From: Gemmatimonadaceae bacterium
GTDB lineage: Bacteria; Gemmatimonadota; Gemmatimonadetes; Gemmatimonadales; Gemmatimonadaceae
Length of the DNA: 9,585 nucleotides
Reading direction: 5' to 3'
Assembly (NCBI GenBank): GCA_014378185.1
Contig: JACMOE010000722.1
Location: forward strand, 1-9,585
Positions within the stretch are counted from its first letter, which is position 1; the number at the start of each line of letters is the position of its first letter. Positions 1 through 7,005 of this stretch are shown here, piece by piece. The position numbers and the translations under genes were made by a program. Below the pieces are notes generated by a model. That model was not told the origin of the DNA. It was given only the letters and a program-made list of their open reading frames with translations, and did not search any database.

Positions 1-55
1 GCCCGTTGGTGTCCTCCTTGGACCCCGGCTGCGACGGCCTCTGTGGCCCGCAAGA

Positions 56-95
56 GAAAAGCCCGCACTGCGTGACCAGGCAGTGCGGGCTTTTC
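56..95 (-). terminator. Intrinsic terminator of the tRNA-Asn gene
   Basis: This is a perfect inverted repeat with 16-bp arms, 56-71 and 80-95, and an 8-nt loop. The core arm is GCCCGCACTG, flanked by A4 on the left and T4 on the right. Read on the minus strand it starts 5 nt beyond the tRNA 3' end and is followed by TTTTCTCTT, the layout of a rho-independent terminator. The A and T runs on both sides mean it could also stop plus-strand transcription entering from the left edge. Confidence 0.85.
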
Positions 96-100
96 ACGAG

Positions 101-174
101 CTCCCCAGGTAGGACTTGAACCTACGACCCTTCGATTAACAGTCGAATGCTCTAACCAACTGAGCTACTGGGGA
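101..174 (-). tRNA. tRNA-Asn (anticodon GTT)
   Basis: This tRNA decodes AAC and AAU. Read on the minus strand, it has a 7-bp acceptor stem (TCCCCAG with CTGGGGA), a D arm with GCTC/GAGC around AGTTGGTTA, an anticodon stem TTCGA/TCGAA closing the loop CTGTTAA with anticodon GTT, a 5-nt variable loop GGGTC, and a T arm GTAGG/CCTAC around TTCAAGT. The next base is G, the discriminator expected for tRNA-Asn. The 3' CCA is not encoded, so a CCA-adding enzyme must supply it. It has its own promoter (196-223) and terminator (56-95), so it is probably a single-gene transcription unit just downstream of uvrA. Confidence 0.97.
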
Positions 175-195
175 ATGGTGTACAACAGAACCTCA

Positions 196-223
196 AATTT
201 AGTCGCGGCAGGGGTGAAGTCAA
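196..223 (-). promoter_or_regulatory. Sigma70-type promoter for tRNA-Asn
   Basis: On the minus strand, TTGACT (218-223, five of six consensus bases) is followed after 16 bp by TAAATT (196-201, four of six). This would start transcription near 189, about 15 nt upstream of the tRNA 5' end. It fits in the short gap between the uvrA stop (230-232) and the tRNA, and it is locally AT-rich in a GC-rich window. This is motif matching only. Confidence 0.6.
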
Positions 224-229
224 TCGGCG

Positions 230-3139
230 CTACGAGGCGCGCGCACGCTTGCGTGCCGGTGTTGCCGCAATGCGCGATACGTCGCCGTGTGTGGCCCGCT
301 TGGTGCCCGACGGCAGGTTCCAGTCGGGTAGCACGGTCCGCAGCCACATGCCCGTATGCGACGCCGACACCGCGGCAACCTCTTCGGGGCGGCCCGTCGC
401 CACGATCTCTCCACCCGCATCACCCGCCTCCGGACCGAGGTCGATGACCCAGTCCGCCAGCTTGATGACGTCCAGGTTGTGCTCGATGAGCACCAGGGTG
501 TGTCCGGCATCCACCAACCGGTCGAACACAGTGGCCAGCCTGCGAATGTCCTCGAGGTGCAACCCGGTGGTGGGTTCATCCATGATGTACAGCTTGCGCC
601 CGGACTTCTTTGCGCCGAACACGAGCTCACGCGCAATCTTGAGCCGCTGCGCCTCGCCGCCGGACAGCGTGGTGGCCGGCTGCCCGAGGCGCAGGTAGCC
701 AAGTCCCACCTGCTGCAATTGCCAGAGCGCCTGGCCGAGCTTCTCCTCGTACGGAAAGAAGCGGATGGCCTGGTCCACCGTCATCTCCAGCACGTCGGTG
801 ATGCTCTTGCCGAAATACTTCACCTCCAGCACTTCCGGCTTGAAGCGTCGTCCGGCGCAGTCGTCGCAGGGTACGAAGACATCCGCCATGAACACCATCT
901 CCACCTCGAGATAGCCGGCGCCCTCGCAGGTATCGCAACGTCCGCCGGCCACGTTGAAGCTGAACGTGCCCGCAGTGTAGCCGCGTTGTCTGGCCATGGG
1001 CACGGAGGCGTACAGCCGGCGAATTTCGTCGAACGCCTTTACGTACGTGACGGGATTGGAGCGCGGCGACTTGCCGATGGGGCTCTGGTCCACGAGCACC
1101 ACATCCTCGAGCGACTCGTAACCGGTGAGCGCATCGAAGGCGCCGACGCGCTCGCCCAGGTGCTGCTTGGCGGTGTGTTCGCCGGTGAGCCTGGTTTCCA
1201 GCGCACGCATGAGCACATCGTGGATGAGCGTGCTCTTTCCGCTGCCGGATACGCCGGTGACGGCGGTGACCGCACCGAGGGGAATGCGCACGTCCACGCC
1301 CTTGAGGTTGTGCTCGCGCGCGCCGGTGAGGGTGAGCCACTGCGGGCCGATCCTGCGACGATGTGCCGGCACGGGAATGGTGCGCTCGCCCGTGAGATAC
1401 TGGCCAGTGAGCGGGCTCTCGCTCACGCGCGCCATCGGTCCGGCGAACACCAGGTCACCCCCCTTTTCGCCGCTCTCAGGACCCAGCTCGATCATGTAGT
1501 CCGCGGCGCGAATCGCGTCGAGGTCGTGCTCGACCACGAGCACCGTGTTCCCGCCATCACGCAGCCGAAGGAGGAGCTTGAGCAACCGGTCCATGTCACG
1601 CGAGTGCAGGCCGATGGACGGCTCGTCGAGCACATAGAGCGTATCCACGAGTCGCGAGCCGAGCGAGTTGGCAAGCCCGATGCGCTGGGCTTCGCCGCCG
1701 GACAGCGTGCGCGTCGCGCGCGAGAGGGAGAGGTAATTCAGCCCCACGTCGCAGAGGAAGCGCACGCGATCCCGGGCTTCGGTGAGAATGTGGGCGGCCA
1801 CCTCGCGATCAAATGCCGACAACGTCAGCGACTCGAGCCACGTGGTGAGCACACCCACCGGCATGTCGCTCACCTCGGCGATATTCCGGCCGCCCACGAA
1901 CACCTGAAGCGATTCGGGCTGGAGCTTGGTGCCGTGACAGCTGGGGCACTCCTGCGCCGTCTGGTACTGCCGAAGGAACACGCGGATGTACTGCTTGTAC
2001 CGCTTCTCCTCGAGGTCGCGCATGAAGGGGAGGATACCCTTGAAGCCCCGCACATTGGCGTGCAGGAGCCGCTCGCGATGCTTCGCCGACAGGGACTGCC
2101 AAGGCGTGTCCATCGCGATGCCTTCCTTCTTCGCGTACTCCGCGAGCGTGCGCCGCTTGCCGTCGTAGCGCGGCTTGGTCCATGGATCGATGGCGCCGTC
2201 GCGCAGCGAACGATCCGGATAGGGGACGATCAGTTTCTCGTCGTATTCCAGGATGGCGCCGAACCCGTTGCACTGCGGGCACGCGCCGCGCGGCGAGTTG
2301 AAGGAGAAGAGCTGCGGCGTGGGCGCGGGCGCCGTGGTGCCGTCGTTGGGGCACTCGAAGCGCTCGGTGAAGCGCAGGCGATCCACCAGCGCCCCGTCGA
2401 ATGGCGAGGCGATGGCGCTGGTGAACAGGATGACCGCTTCGCCATCGCCTTCACGGAATGCGGTGGCCACCGCATCCGTGGTGCGACCTCGATTTTCCTC
2501 GGCAATGACGAGGCGATCGATGACGACGAGCAGTTCCTTCGCGAAGGTGACGTCCACCGGCGCGGTGTTCAACTCGTCCAGGTGCAGAATGCGCCCGTCC
2601 AGACTGATGCGGACAAAGCCCTGCGCGCGGAGGTTCTCGACCACTACCTCGTGCGTCACTTCGCGGGAGAGCTTGAGCGGCGCGGTCACGTAGAATCGCG
2701 CGCCGGCTGGCAGGGAGAACACCGCATCGGTGACCGACTGCACCGTGTCCGGCTTGAGTTCGCGGCCGCAGACAGGGCAGAGTGTGCGCCCGACGCGCGC
2801 CCACAGGAGGCGCAGGTAGTCGTAGATCTCGGTCGCCGTGCCGACGGTGGAGCGGGACGTCTTGGTCGGATTCCGCTGCTCGATGGCCACGGCGGGAGAA
2901 AGGCCGTCGATGGAGTCGACGTCCGGCTTCTCCATGCGCTCGAGGAACTGGCGGGCATACGACGAAAGGGACTCGACGTAGCGTCGCTGCCCCTCGGCGT
3001 AGATGGTATCGAATGCGAGGGAGGACTTGCCCGAGCCGGAGGGTCCCGTGATCACCGTGAAGGTGCGCCGGGGGATTTCCAGGTCGAATCCCTTGAGGTT
3101 GTGCTGCCGCGCGCCGCGGACGACGATTTTGTCCTTCAT
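230..3139 (-). CDS. uvrA: UvrABC excinuclease subunit A (UvrA)
   Basis: UvrA is the dimeric ABC-type ATPase that finds helix-distorting DNA damage and loads UvrB in nucleotide excision repair. The 969-residue product is full length (E. coli has 940). It shows two ATPase halves: Walker A at 32-39 (GPSGSGKS) and 629-636 (GVSGSGKS), signatures LSGGEAQR at 479 and 825, and Walker B with DEP at 505 and 854. Cys pairs 121/124 and 398/401 look like one zinc module. A second Cys4 module lies at 735/738/758/761. The module near 263-290 has Cys263, Asp266, Cys287 and Cys290, so one usual Cys is Asp. The region between about 125 and 250 fits the UvrB-binding domain. About 32 basic residues extend past the conserved SHTGMWL. 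The ATG start gives the normal family N-terminus (MKDKIVVRGARQHNLK) but has no clear Shine-Dalgarno site. Confidence 0.98.
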   Translation of the reverse strand: MKDKIVVRGARQHNLKGFDLEIPRRTFTVITGPSGSGKSSLAFDTIYAEGQRRYVESLSSYARQFLERMEKPDVDSIDGLSPAVAIEQRNPTKTSRSTVGTATEIYDYLRLLWARVGRTLCPVCGRELKPDTVQSVTDAVFSLPAGARFYVTAPLKLSREVTHEVVVENLRAQGFVRISLDGRILHLDELNTAPVDVTFAKELLVVIDRLVIAEENRGRTTDAVATAFREGDGEAVILFTSAIASPFDGALVDRLRFTERFECPNDGTTAPAPTPQLFSFNSPRGACPQCNGFGAILEYDEKLIVPYPDRSLRDGAIDPWTKPRYDGKRRTLAEYAKKEGIAMDTPWQSLSAKHRERLLHANVRGFKGILPFMRDLEEKRYKQYIRVFLRQYQTAQECPSCHGTKLQPESLQVFVGGRNIAEVSDMPVGVLTTWLESLTLSAFDREVAAHILTEARDRVRFLCDVGLNYLSLSRATRTLSGGEAQRIGLANSLGSRLVDTLYVLDEPSIGLHSRDMDRLLKLLLRLRDGGNTVLVVEHDLDAIRAADYMIELGPESGEKGGDLVFAGPMARVSESPLTGQYLTGERTIPVPAHRRRIGPQWLTLTGAREHNLKGVDVRIPLGAVTAVTGVSGSGKSTLIHDVLMRALETRLTGEHTAKQHLGERVGAFDALTGYESLEDVVLVDQSPIGKSPRSNPVTYVKAFDEIRRLYASVPMARQRGYTAGTFSFNVAGGRCDTCEGAGYLEVEMVFMADVFVPCDDCAGRRFKPEVLEVKYFGKSITDVLEMTVDQAIRFFPYEEKLGQALWQLQQVGLGYLRLGQPATTLSGGEAQRLKIARELVFGAKKSGRKLYIMDEPTTGLHLEDIRRLATVFDRLVDAGHTLVLIEHNLDVIKLADWVIDLGPEAGDAGGEIVATGRPEEVAAVSASHTGMWLRTVLPDWNLPSGTKRATHGDVSRIAATPARKRARAS

Positions 3140-3201
3140 ACGTCCATGGAATCTAGCGAAGCATCACCGAATAAACACCGCAGACCTCCAGCGAAGCACG
3201 A

Positions 3202-3226
3202 CGACCCGCGGGGTCGCCGCGGGTCG
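3202..3226. repeat. GC-rich hairpin between the small membrane gene and uvrA
   Basis: This is a perfect inverted repeat with 10-bp arms CGACCCGCGG (3202-3211) and CCGCGGGTCG (3217-3226) and a 5-nt loop. It lies in the 113-bp gap downstream of the GlsB-like gene and upstream of uvrA. No T-run follows on either strand, so it is not a classical intrinsic terminator. It could slow polymerase, protect the 3' end of the upstream mRNA, or separate the expression of the two genes. Confidence 0.5.
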
Positions 3227-3230
3227 CCAT

Positions 3231-3251
3231 GCCTACCGATTTATGGCAGGC
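3231..3251 (-). terminator. Possible stem-loop at the 3' end of the GlsB-like gene
   Basis: The minus strand can form a 7-bp stem (GCCTGCC with GGTAGGC, one G-U pair) around a 7-nt loop. It starts directly after the stop codon of the GlsB-like gene at 3253. There is no following T-run. With the stronger hairpin at 3202-3226 it makes a pair of tandem stem-loops, which may end or stabilise that transcript. The function is inferred from position only. Confidence 0.3.
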
Positions 3252-3252
3252 G

Positions 3253-3516
3253 CTACAGTGCCGCGCGGTTTTTCGTCGTCAGGCGATAGACCCAGAGCAG
3301 GAGCATGGCTCCCACGACCGCCAGCAGCACGCTCCACAGCGAGAATCCATTGAGGCCCGAACCGGTGAGGCTGTTGCCGATGAAGCCGCCGATGAAGGCG
3401 CCGACGATGCCGATCAGCATGGTGACGATGATGCCTCCCGGATCCTTTCCGGGCATGAGCGCCTTGGCGATCGCACCAGCGATCAGTCCCAATACGATCC
3501 AAGCGAGATAACTCAT
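3253..3516 (-). CDS. GlsB/YeaQ/YmgE-family small membrane protein
   Basis: This 87-residue, almost wholly hydrophobic protein belongs to the family often labelled transglycosylase-associated or GlsB/YeaQ/YmgE stress-response membrane protein. Family members are linked to general stress, and the molecular role is not settled. Three membrane segments are visible: about residues 4-20, 28-48 and 60-77. The family pattern of a first helix with GLIAGAIAK, a short loop MPGKDPGG, and a second Gly-rich helix GIVGAFIGGFIG is clear. The protein ends with a short positively charged tail (RLTTKNRAAL). The ATG start has a strong Shine-Dalgarno GGAGG (3524-3528) with 7-nt spacing. It lies upstream of uvrA on the same strand and divergent from the ABC exporter gene. 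Inner-membrane location is inferred. Confidence 0.9.
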   Translation of the reverse strand: MSYLAWIVLGLIAGAIAKALMPGKDPGGIIVTMLIGIVGAFIGGFIGNSLTGSGLNGFSLWSVLLAVVGAMLLLWVYRLTTKNRAAL

Positions 3517-3580
3517 TGCACGGCCTCCAAAGGTGGGTGTCTTGACGTCGATTTCAACGCAACGGACGTACCACTTCGGC

Positions 3581-3588
3581 GAGGAGGA
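3581..3588 (+). promoter_or_regulatory. Shine-Dalgarno site choosing the ABC exporter start
   Basis: GAGGAGGA at 3581-3588 is the only strong ribosome-binding sequence in front of the ABC exporter ORF. It leaves 4 nt between GGAGG and the GTG codon at 3592. The ATG at 3646 in the same frame has no such site. This favours the GTG start, though the spacing is short. Confidence 0.5.
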
Positions 3589-3591
3589 CCC

Positions 3592-5514
3592 GTGCGACGC
3601 TTGGGGATAGTGCGCAGGCAGGGTCGATTCGCCTTATTTTCACGCATGGCCGCCAGCCTTTCGCCCCACGCCTCCGCGGAGGACACTCCCGGCAAGCGAT
3701 ATGACCGCCGCCTGGTGCGGCGCCTGTTCGTCTTCGTTCGCCCTTACCGTGCGCTGGTAGGGGGGGCGCTCGTGCTCCTGATGGTGGAAGGATTGCTGCA
3801 ACTGGTCGGGCCCGTGCTCACGCGTCGCGTCATCGACGTGGCCCTTCCCGCGCGCGACGTCGGCATGACCATGCAGGCTGCCCTGCTGTTCGCCGGTTCG
3901 CTCGTGTTGGCGTTCGGGTGCTCGTACGGCGAAACGATGCTGACCGCGATGCTTGGCCAGCGCGTGATGCGCGACCTCCGCCAGCAGTTGTTCGAGCACG
4001 TGCAGCGGTTGTCGATCACGTTTTATGACCAGACGCCGGTGGGACGCCTGGTGACGCGCGTGACATCCGACGTCGAATCGCTGAACGAACTGTTCACGGC
4101 CGGCGTGGTGGCGGGGCTCGGCGACCTCTTCACGCTGTTCGCCATTGCCGGGATGATGGTGTACACCGACTGGCGGCTGGCTCTTGCCGCGTTCGCGGTG
4201 ATTCCGCTGGTGTACCTCACCTCGCACCTCTTCCAGGTGCGGGTGCGGGTAGCCTATCGTGACATTCGCACTCGGCTCGCCCGCATCAATGCGTTTCTTC
4301 AGGAACGGATCACCGGCATCCGCGTGGTGCAGCTGTTCGGGCGCGAGGCGGCCGAGACCGCGCGGTTCTCGGCGCTCAACCGGGGACATCTGGATGCGAA
4401 CCTTCGGTCCATCACGATCTACGCGCTCTACTTTCCCGCGATTGAATTCCTGACGTCGCTGGCACTCGCCATCCTGCTCGTGGTGGGAGCGCGCCGCGTG
4501 GGCGTGGGAAGCCTCACGGTGGGCACCGTGGCGGCATTTCTCCAGCTGCTGCGACGGTTCTACCAGCCCCTCCAGGATCTCGCGGACAAGTTCAACACTC
4601 TGCAGCAGGCGATGGCCGCGTCGGAGCGCATCTTTCTGCTGCTGGATACGGAGGTTCCGTCCGCCATGGGCAATGGGGCCGGAGTGGCGCCGGCGGCGTC
4701 ACATCTGCTTCCGCGCGACACGCCCGTGACCATAGCCTTCGAGGACGTCTGGTTTCACTACGGGGCTGACAGTGCGGAGCCGGCCTGGGTGCTGCGCGGC
4801 ATCAGCTTCGTTGCGCGGCCAGGCGAGACGATCGCCCTGGTGGGCCACACGGGCGCGGGCAAGACGACGATCGTCAATCTGCTGCTGCGATTCTACGAGC
4901 CGCAGCGCGGGCGCATCACGGCGAACGGCGTGGACGTGCGCGCGCTCGCCGTGGACGACTGGCGACGGCTCATCGGGTATGTGCAGCAGGACATCTTCCT
5001 GTTCGCCGCCGATGTGCGCACCAACCTCCGGCTCGACACGCCGCTGGACGATGCGGCGGTGATGGCGGCGGCGGCGCGGGTGGGTGCGGACCGAGTCATT
5101 GCCGCGCTGCCAGCGGGTCTGGACCAGGTGCTTGGCGAGCGCGGCGCCTCGGTCAGCGTCGGCGAGCGGCAACTGCTGTCGTTTGCGCGGGCCATCGCGC
5201 TCAATCCCGCGGTGCTGGTGCTGGACGAGGCGACGAGCGCGGTTGACAGCCTGGCGGAAGCAGAGATACAGCGCGGGCTTGCGGCGCTGATGGGCGGGCG
5301 CACCACCATCGCGATCGCGCACCGGTTGAGTACCATCGTACAGGCCGACGAGATCCTTGTGTTGCACCATGGCGAGGTGCGCGAGCGCGGCACGCACGCC
5401 GAGTTGCGCGGCCTCTCGGGACTTTATGATCGCCTGTACCAGTTGCAGGCGGGAGAAGCAAGGGTGGTGATCCCGGATTTGCGCACGCTTGCCAGCCCCC
5501 CGGGCGCCGGGTAG
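3592..5514 (+). CDS. ABC exporter half-transporter (fused membrane and ATPase domains)
   Basis: This is a type IV (MsbA/MdlB-like) ABC exporter subunit of 640 residues, expected to act as a dimer in the inner membrane and to pump an unknown substrate outwards. The N-terminal half (about 50-360) has the six-helix ABC transmembrane domain with the typical YDQTPVGRLVTRVTSDVE stretch. The ATPase domain has Walker A GHTGAGKTT (Lys424), the Q-loop in YVQQD (Gln466), a signature VSVGERQ at 521 in place of LSGGQ, Walker B VLVLDEATSAVD (Asp545, Glu546) and the switch His577 in AIAHRLST. All catalytic residues are present. I chose GTG at 3592 because of GAGGAGGA just upstream. This adds an Arg-rich stretch (RRLGIVRRQGR) to a protein otherwise starting at ATG 3646. 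Lipid, peptide or drug export are all possible, and no neighbour points to the substrate. Confidence 0.93.
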   Translation: MRRLGIVRRQGRFALFSRMAASLSPHASAEDTPGKRYDRRLVRRLFVFVRPYRALVGGALVLLMVEGLLQLVGPVLTRRVIDVALPARDVGMTMQAALLFAGSLVLAFGCSYGETMLTAMLGQRVMRDLRQQLFEHVQRLSITFYDQTPVGRLVTRVTSDVESLNELFTAGVVAGLGDLFTLFAIAGMMVYTDWRLALAAFAVIPLVYLTSHLFQVRVRVAYRDIRTRLARINAFLQERITGIRVVQLFGREAAETARFSALNRGHLDANLRSITIYALYFPAIEFLTSLALAILLVVGARRVGVGSLTVGTVAAFLQLLRRFYQPLQDLADKFNTLQQAMAASERIFLLLDTEVPSAMGNGAGVAPAASHLLPRDTPVTIAFEDVWFHYGADSAEPAWVLRGISFVARPGETIALVGHTGAGKTTIVNLLLRFYEPQRGRITANGVDVRALAVDDWRRLIGYVQQDIFLFAADVRTNLRLDTPLDDAAVMAAAARVGADRVIAALPAGLDQVLGERGASVSVGERQLLSFARAIALNPAVLVLDEATSAVDSLAEAEIQRGLAALMGGRTTIAIAHRLSTIVQADEILVLHHGEVRERGTHAELRGLSGLYDRLYQLQAGEARVVIPDLRTLASPPGAG

Positions 5515-5594
5515 CTTCACCCCCTATCGGGTCCCGGGCGCAAGGCGGCGCGAGATCCGTTCAGCGCCGCTCGCCGTAGTCCGACCGCGCATCG

Positions 5595-5603
5595 CCCCCC
5601 CCC
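5595..5603 (+). repeat. C9 homopolymer just before the FHA gene start
   Basis: Nine consecutive C residues end 1 nt before the ATG of the FHA-domain gene, occupying the place of a ribosome-binding site. Tracts of this kind can vary in length by slippage. Here a change would alter the leader, not the coding frame. Confidence 0.8.
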
Positions 5604-5604
5604 A

Positions 5605-7005
5605 ATGCCCGTCCTTCAGCTCGACGATCAGCAATTCCCGCTCAGCGCGGGTGCCAACAGAATCGGTGCCGGAGCCGGCGCCGATATCACGGTGCCCGGC
5701 TACTCGGACCTTTCCGTGGAAGCCGTGATCGACGGCGGCGCCTCGCCCACGATACGTCGTGCGGAGGAGAGCGCCCACGTGCGAGTGAACGGCGTGCTGC
5801 TGGGCGCGGAGCCGACCCCGTTGATGCACGGCGACAAGATCGAGGTGGCTGGACTGGAGCTGCGGTACGCGGATGACAGCAAGGGCGGGGCGACGCAGTT
5901 CGTGAGCGCGAGCGAGATTGCCGCCATCGCGGGGGCCAAGCGTACGGGCGCGGCGCGGGCCACCGCGGCGTCGGGAGGACGGCTGGTGTCGCTCGTGGAC
6001 GGCAAGGAGTACAGCGTCCCCGCGTCGGGGCTCGTGCTTGGCCGCGATGCGTCGTGCGACGTCGTGGTGGCGCAGAGCGAAGTGTCGCGCCGGCACGCCG
6101 AGATCGTGCCGGGCGATGACGGCTATACGCTTCGCGACATGAGCGCGAACGGCCTGTACGTGAATGGCGAGCGCGTGCAGGGATCCCTCAAGCTGGCGCG
6201 CGCGGATGTCGTGCGGCTGGGCACCGAGGAGTTCCGCTTCTACGCCGACGTGCTCCAGGCGGCGCCGAAGCCGGTGGAACCGTCGCCGGTCACGGCCGCG
6301 GTCGAAACAGTGCCGTCCAGCGACCTGCTCGAGATGGATCTGCTGCCGATCATGTCCACCGCGTCCGTGGCGCCCGCCGCGGTGCCCACTGCCATGCCGG
6401 TTCCTGTCGCGGCCACGGCACCCGCACCGATCCTCGCGCCGTTGGCACCGCCTGCCATGCCGGTGGCGAAAGATTTGCGACCGGTACTCGCCGTGCTGGA
6501 ATCCACGAACGAGGGCCCCGGCAAGGGGACGCAGTACGAGCTGCGCTCGTCCCTGGGACATGTTGGTCGAGGCGCGCACAATGACGTGCGCCTTTCGGAC
6601 GAGAGTGTCAGCGAGACCCACGCGAAGTTGCAGAAGCGCGACGATGGGTGGTATGTGGTGGACATGGACTCGACGAACGGCACCTACGTCGGCGGATCGC
6701 GCGTGAGTGGCGAGCGGAAGCTGGAAGGATCGCCTGATGTCCGCTTTGGCGGCCTCAAGTTCCAGTTCACCGCGGTTGGCGCGGGAAGCGCCGCTGAGCT
6801 GGAGATCAAGGGTACCAGAGCGATTGCCGCCATGCCCAAGGCGTCCACGACCGCTGCGCCGGCCGTGGAGCGAGAATCCGCACCGTCCGCCGTGCCACTG
6901 CCGGCGCCGGTGGCGCGTGGTGGCGTACCTGCCTGGATCTGGATCATTGCCGCACTCGTCGTGGTCGCGGCCGTGGCGTTCTTCATGCTCAAGGGGCGCG
7001 CGTGA
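5605..7005 (+). CDS. Membrane-anchored protein with three FHA-like domains
   Basis: FHA domains bind phosphothreonine peptides. This 466-residue protein has three FHA-like units and a C-terminal membrane anchor. Unit 2 (about 125-215) is canonical: GRDASCD with Arg147, SRRH (161-164) and SANGLYVNG (Asn182). Unit 3 (about 293-390) is also canonical: Gly321-Arg322, SETH (336-339) and STNGTYVGG (Asn358). Unit 1 (about 1-90) keeps the fold pattern, with VNG and HGDKIEV, but has IGAG where the phosphate-binding Arg belongs and lacks the Ser/His pair, so it probably does not bind phosphothreonine. A long Ala/Pro/Val-rich linker separates units 2 and 3. About residues 444-462 form one hydrophobic helix followed by KGRA, a tail anchor that leaves the FHA units in the cytoplasm. 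No Shine-Dalgarno precedes the ATG. The gene overlaps a PP2C phosphatase gene by 4 bp, suggesting joint work in Ser/Thr phospho-signalling. Confidence 0.9.
   Translation: MPVLQLDDQQFPLSAGANRIGAGAGADITVPGYSDLSVEAVIDGGASPTIRRAEESAHVRVNGVLLGAEPTPLMHGDKIEVAGLELRYADDSKGGATQFVSASEIAAIAGAKRTGAARATAASGGRLVSLVDGKEYSVPASGLVLGRDASCDVVVAQSEVSRRHAEIVPGDDGYTLRDMSANGLYVNGERVQGSLKLARADVVRLGTEEFRFYADVLQAAPKPVEPSPVTAAVETVPSSDLLEMDLLPIMSTASVAPAAVPTAMPVPVAATAPAPILAPLAPPAMPVAKDLRPVLAVLESTNEGPGKGTQYELRSSLGHVGRGAHNDVRLSDESVSETHAKLQKRDDGWYVVDMDSTNGTYVGGSRVSGERKLEGSPDVRFGGLKFQFTAVGAGSAAELEIKGTRAIAAMPKASTTAAPAVERESAPSAVPLPAPVARGGVPAWIWIIAALVVVAAVAFFMLKGRA

Noticed and set aside
1..75. A possible C-terminus on the plus strand ending ...ARKRKARTA, with a stop at 73-75
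   Set aside because: Too little sequence is present, and the stop falls inside the terminator hairpin. All three plus-strand frames are open over most of it, so no coding call is possible.
356..3289. A 977-codon open frame on the plus strand, antisense to uvrA and longer than uvrA itself
   Set aside because: It is a shadow of uvrA caused by GC-biased third positions. The translation is rich in His, Arg, Glu and Ala with no known domain, whereas uvrA shows every family motif.
3517..3591. Divergent promoter region with TTGACG at 3542-3547 and a GACGTC palindrome at 3544-3549
   Set aside because: No convincing -10 box stands at the right distance on either strand, so I cannot assign a promoter, though the divergent genes must be transcribed from about here.
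5524..6621. A 365-codon minus-strand frame opposite the FHA gene
   Set aside because: It has repetitive Arg/His/Gly composition with no domain, and it lies opposite a gene with two clear FHA domains.
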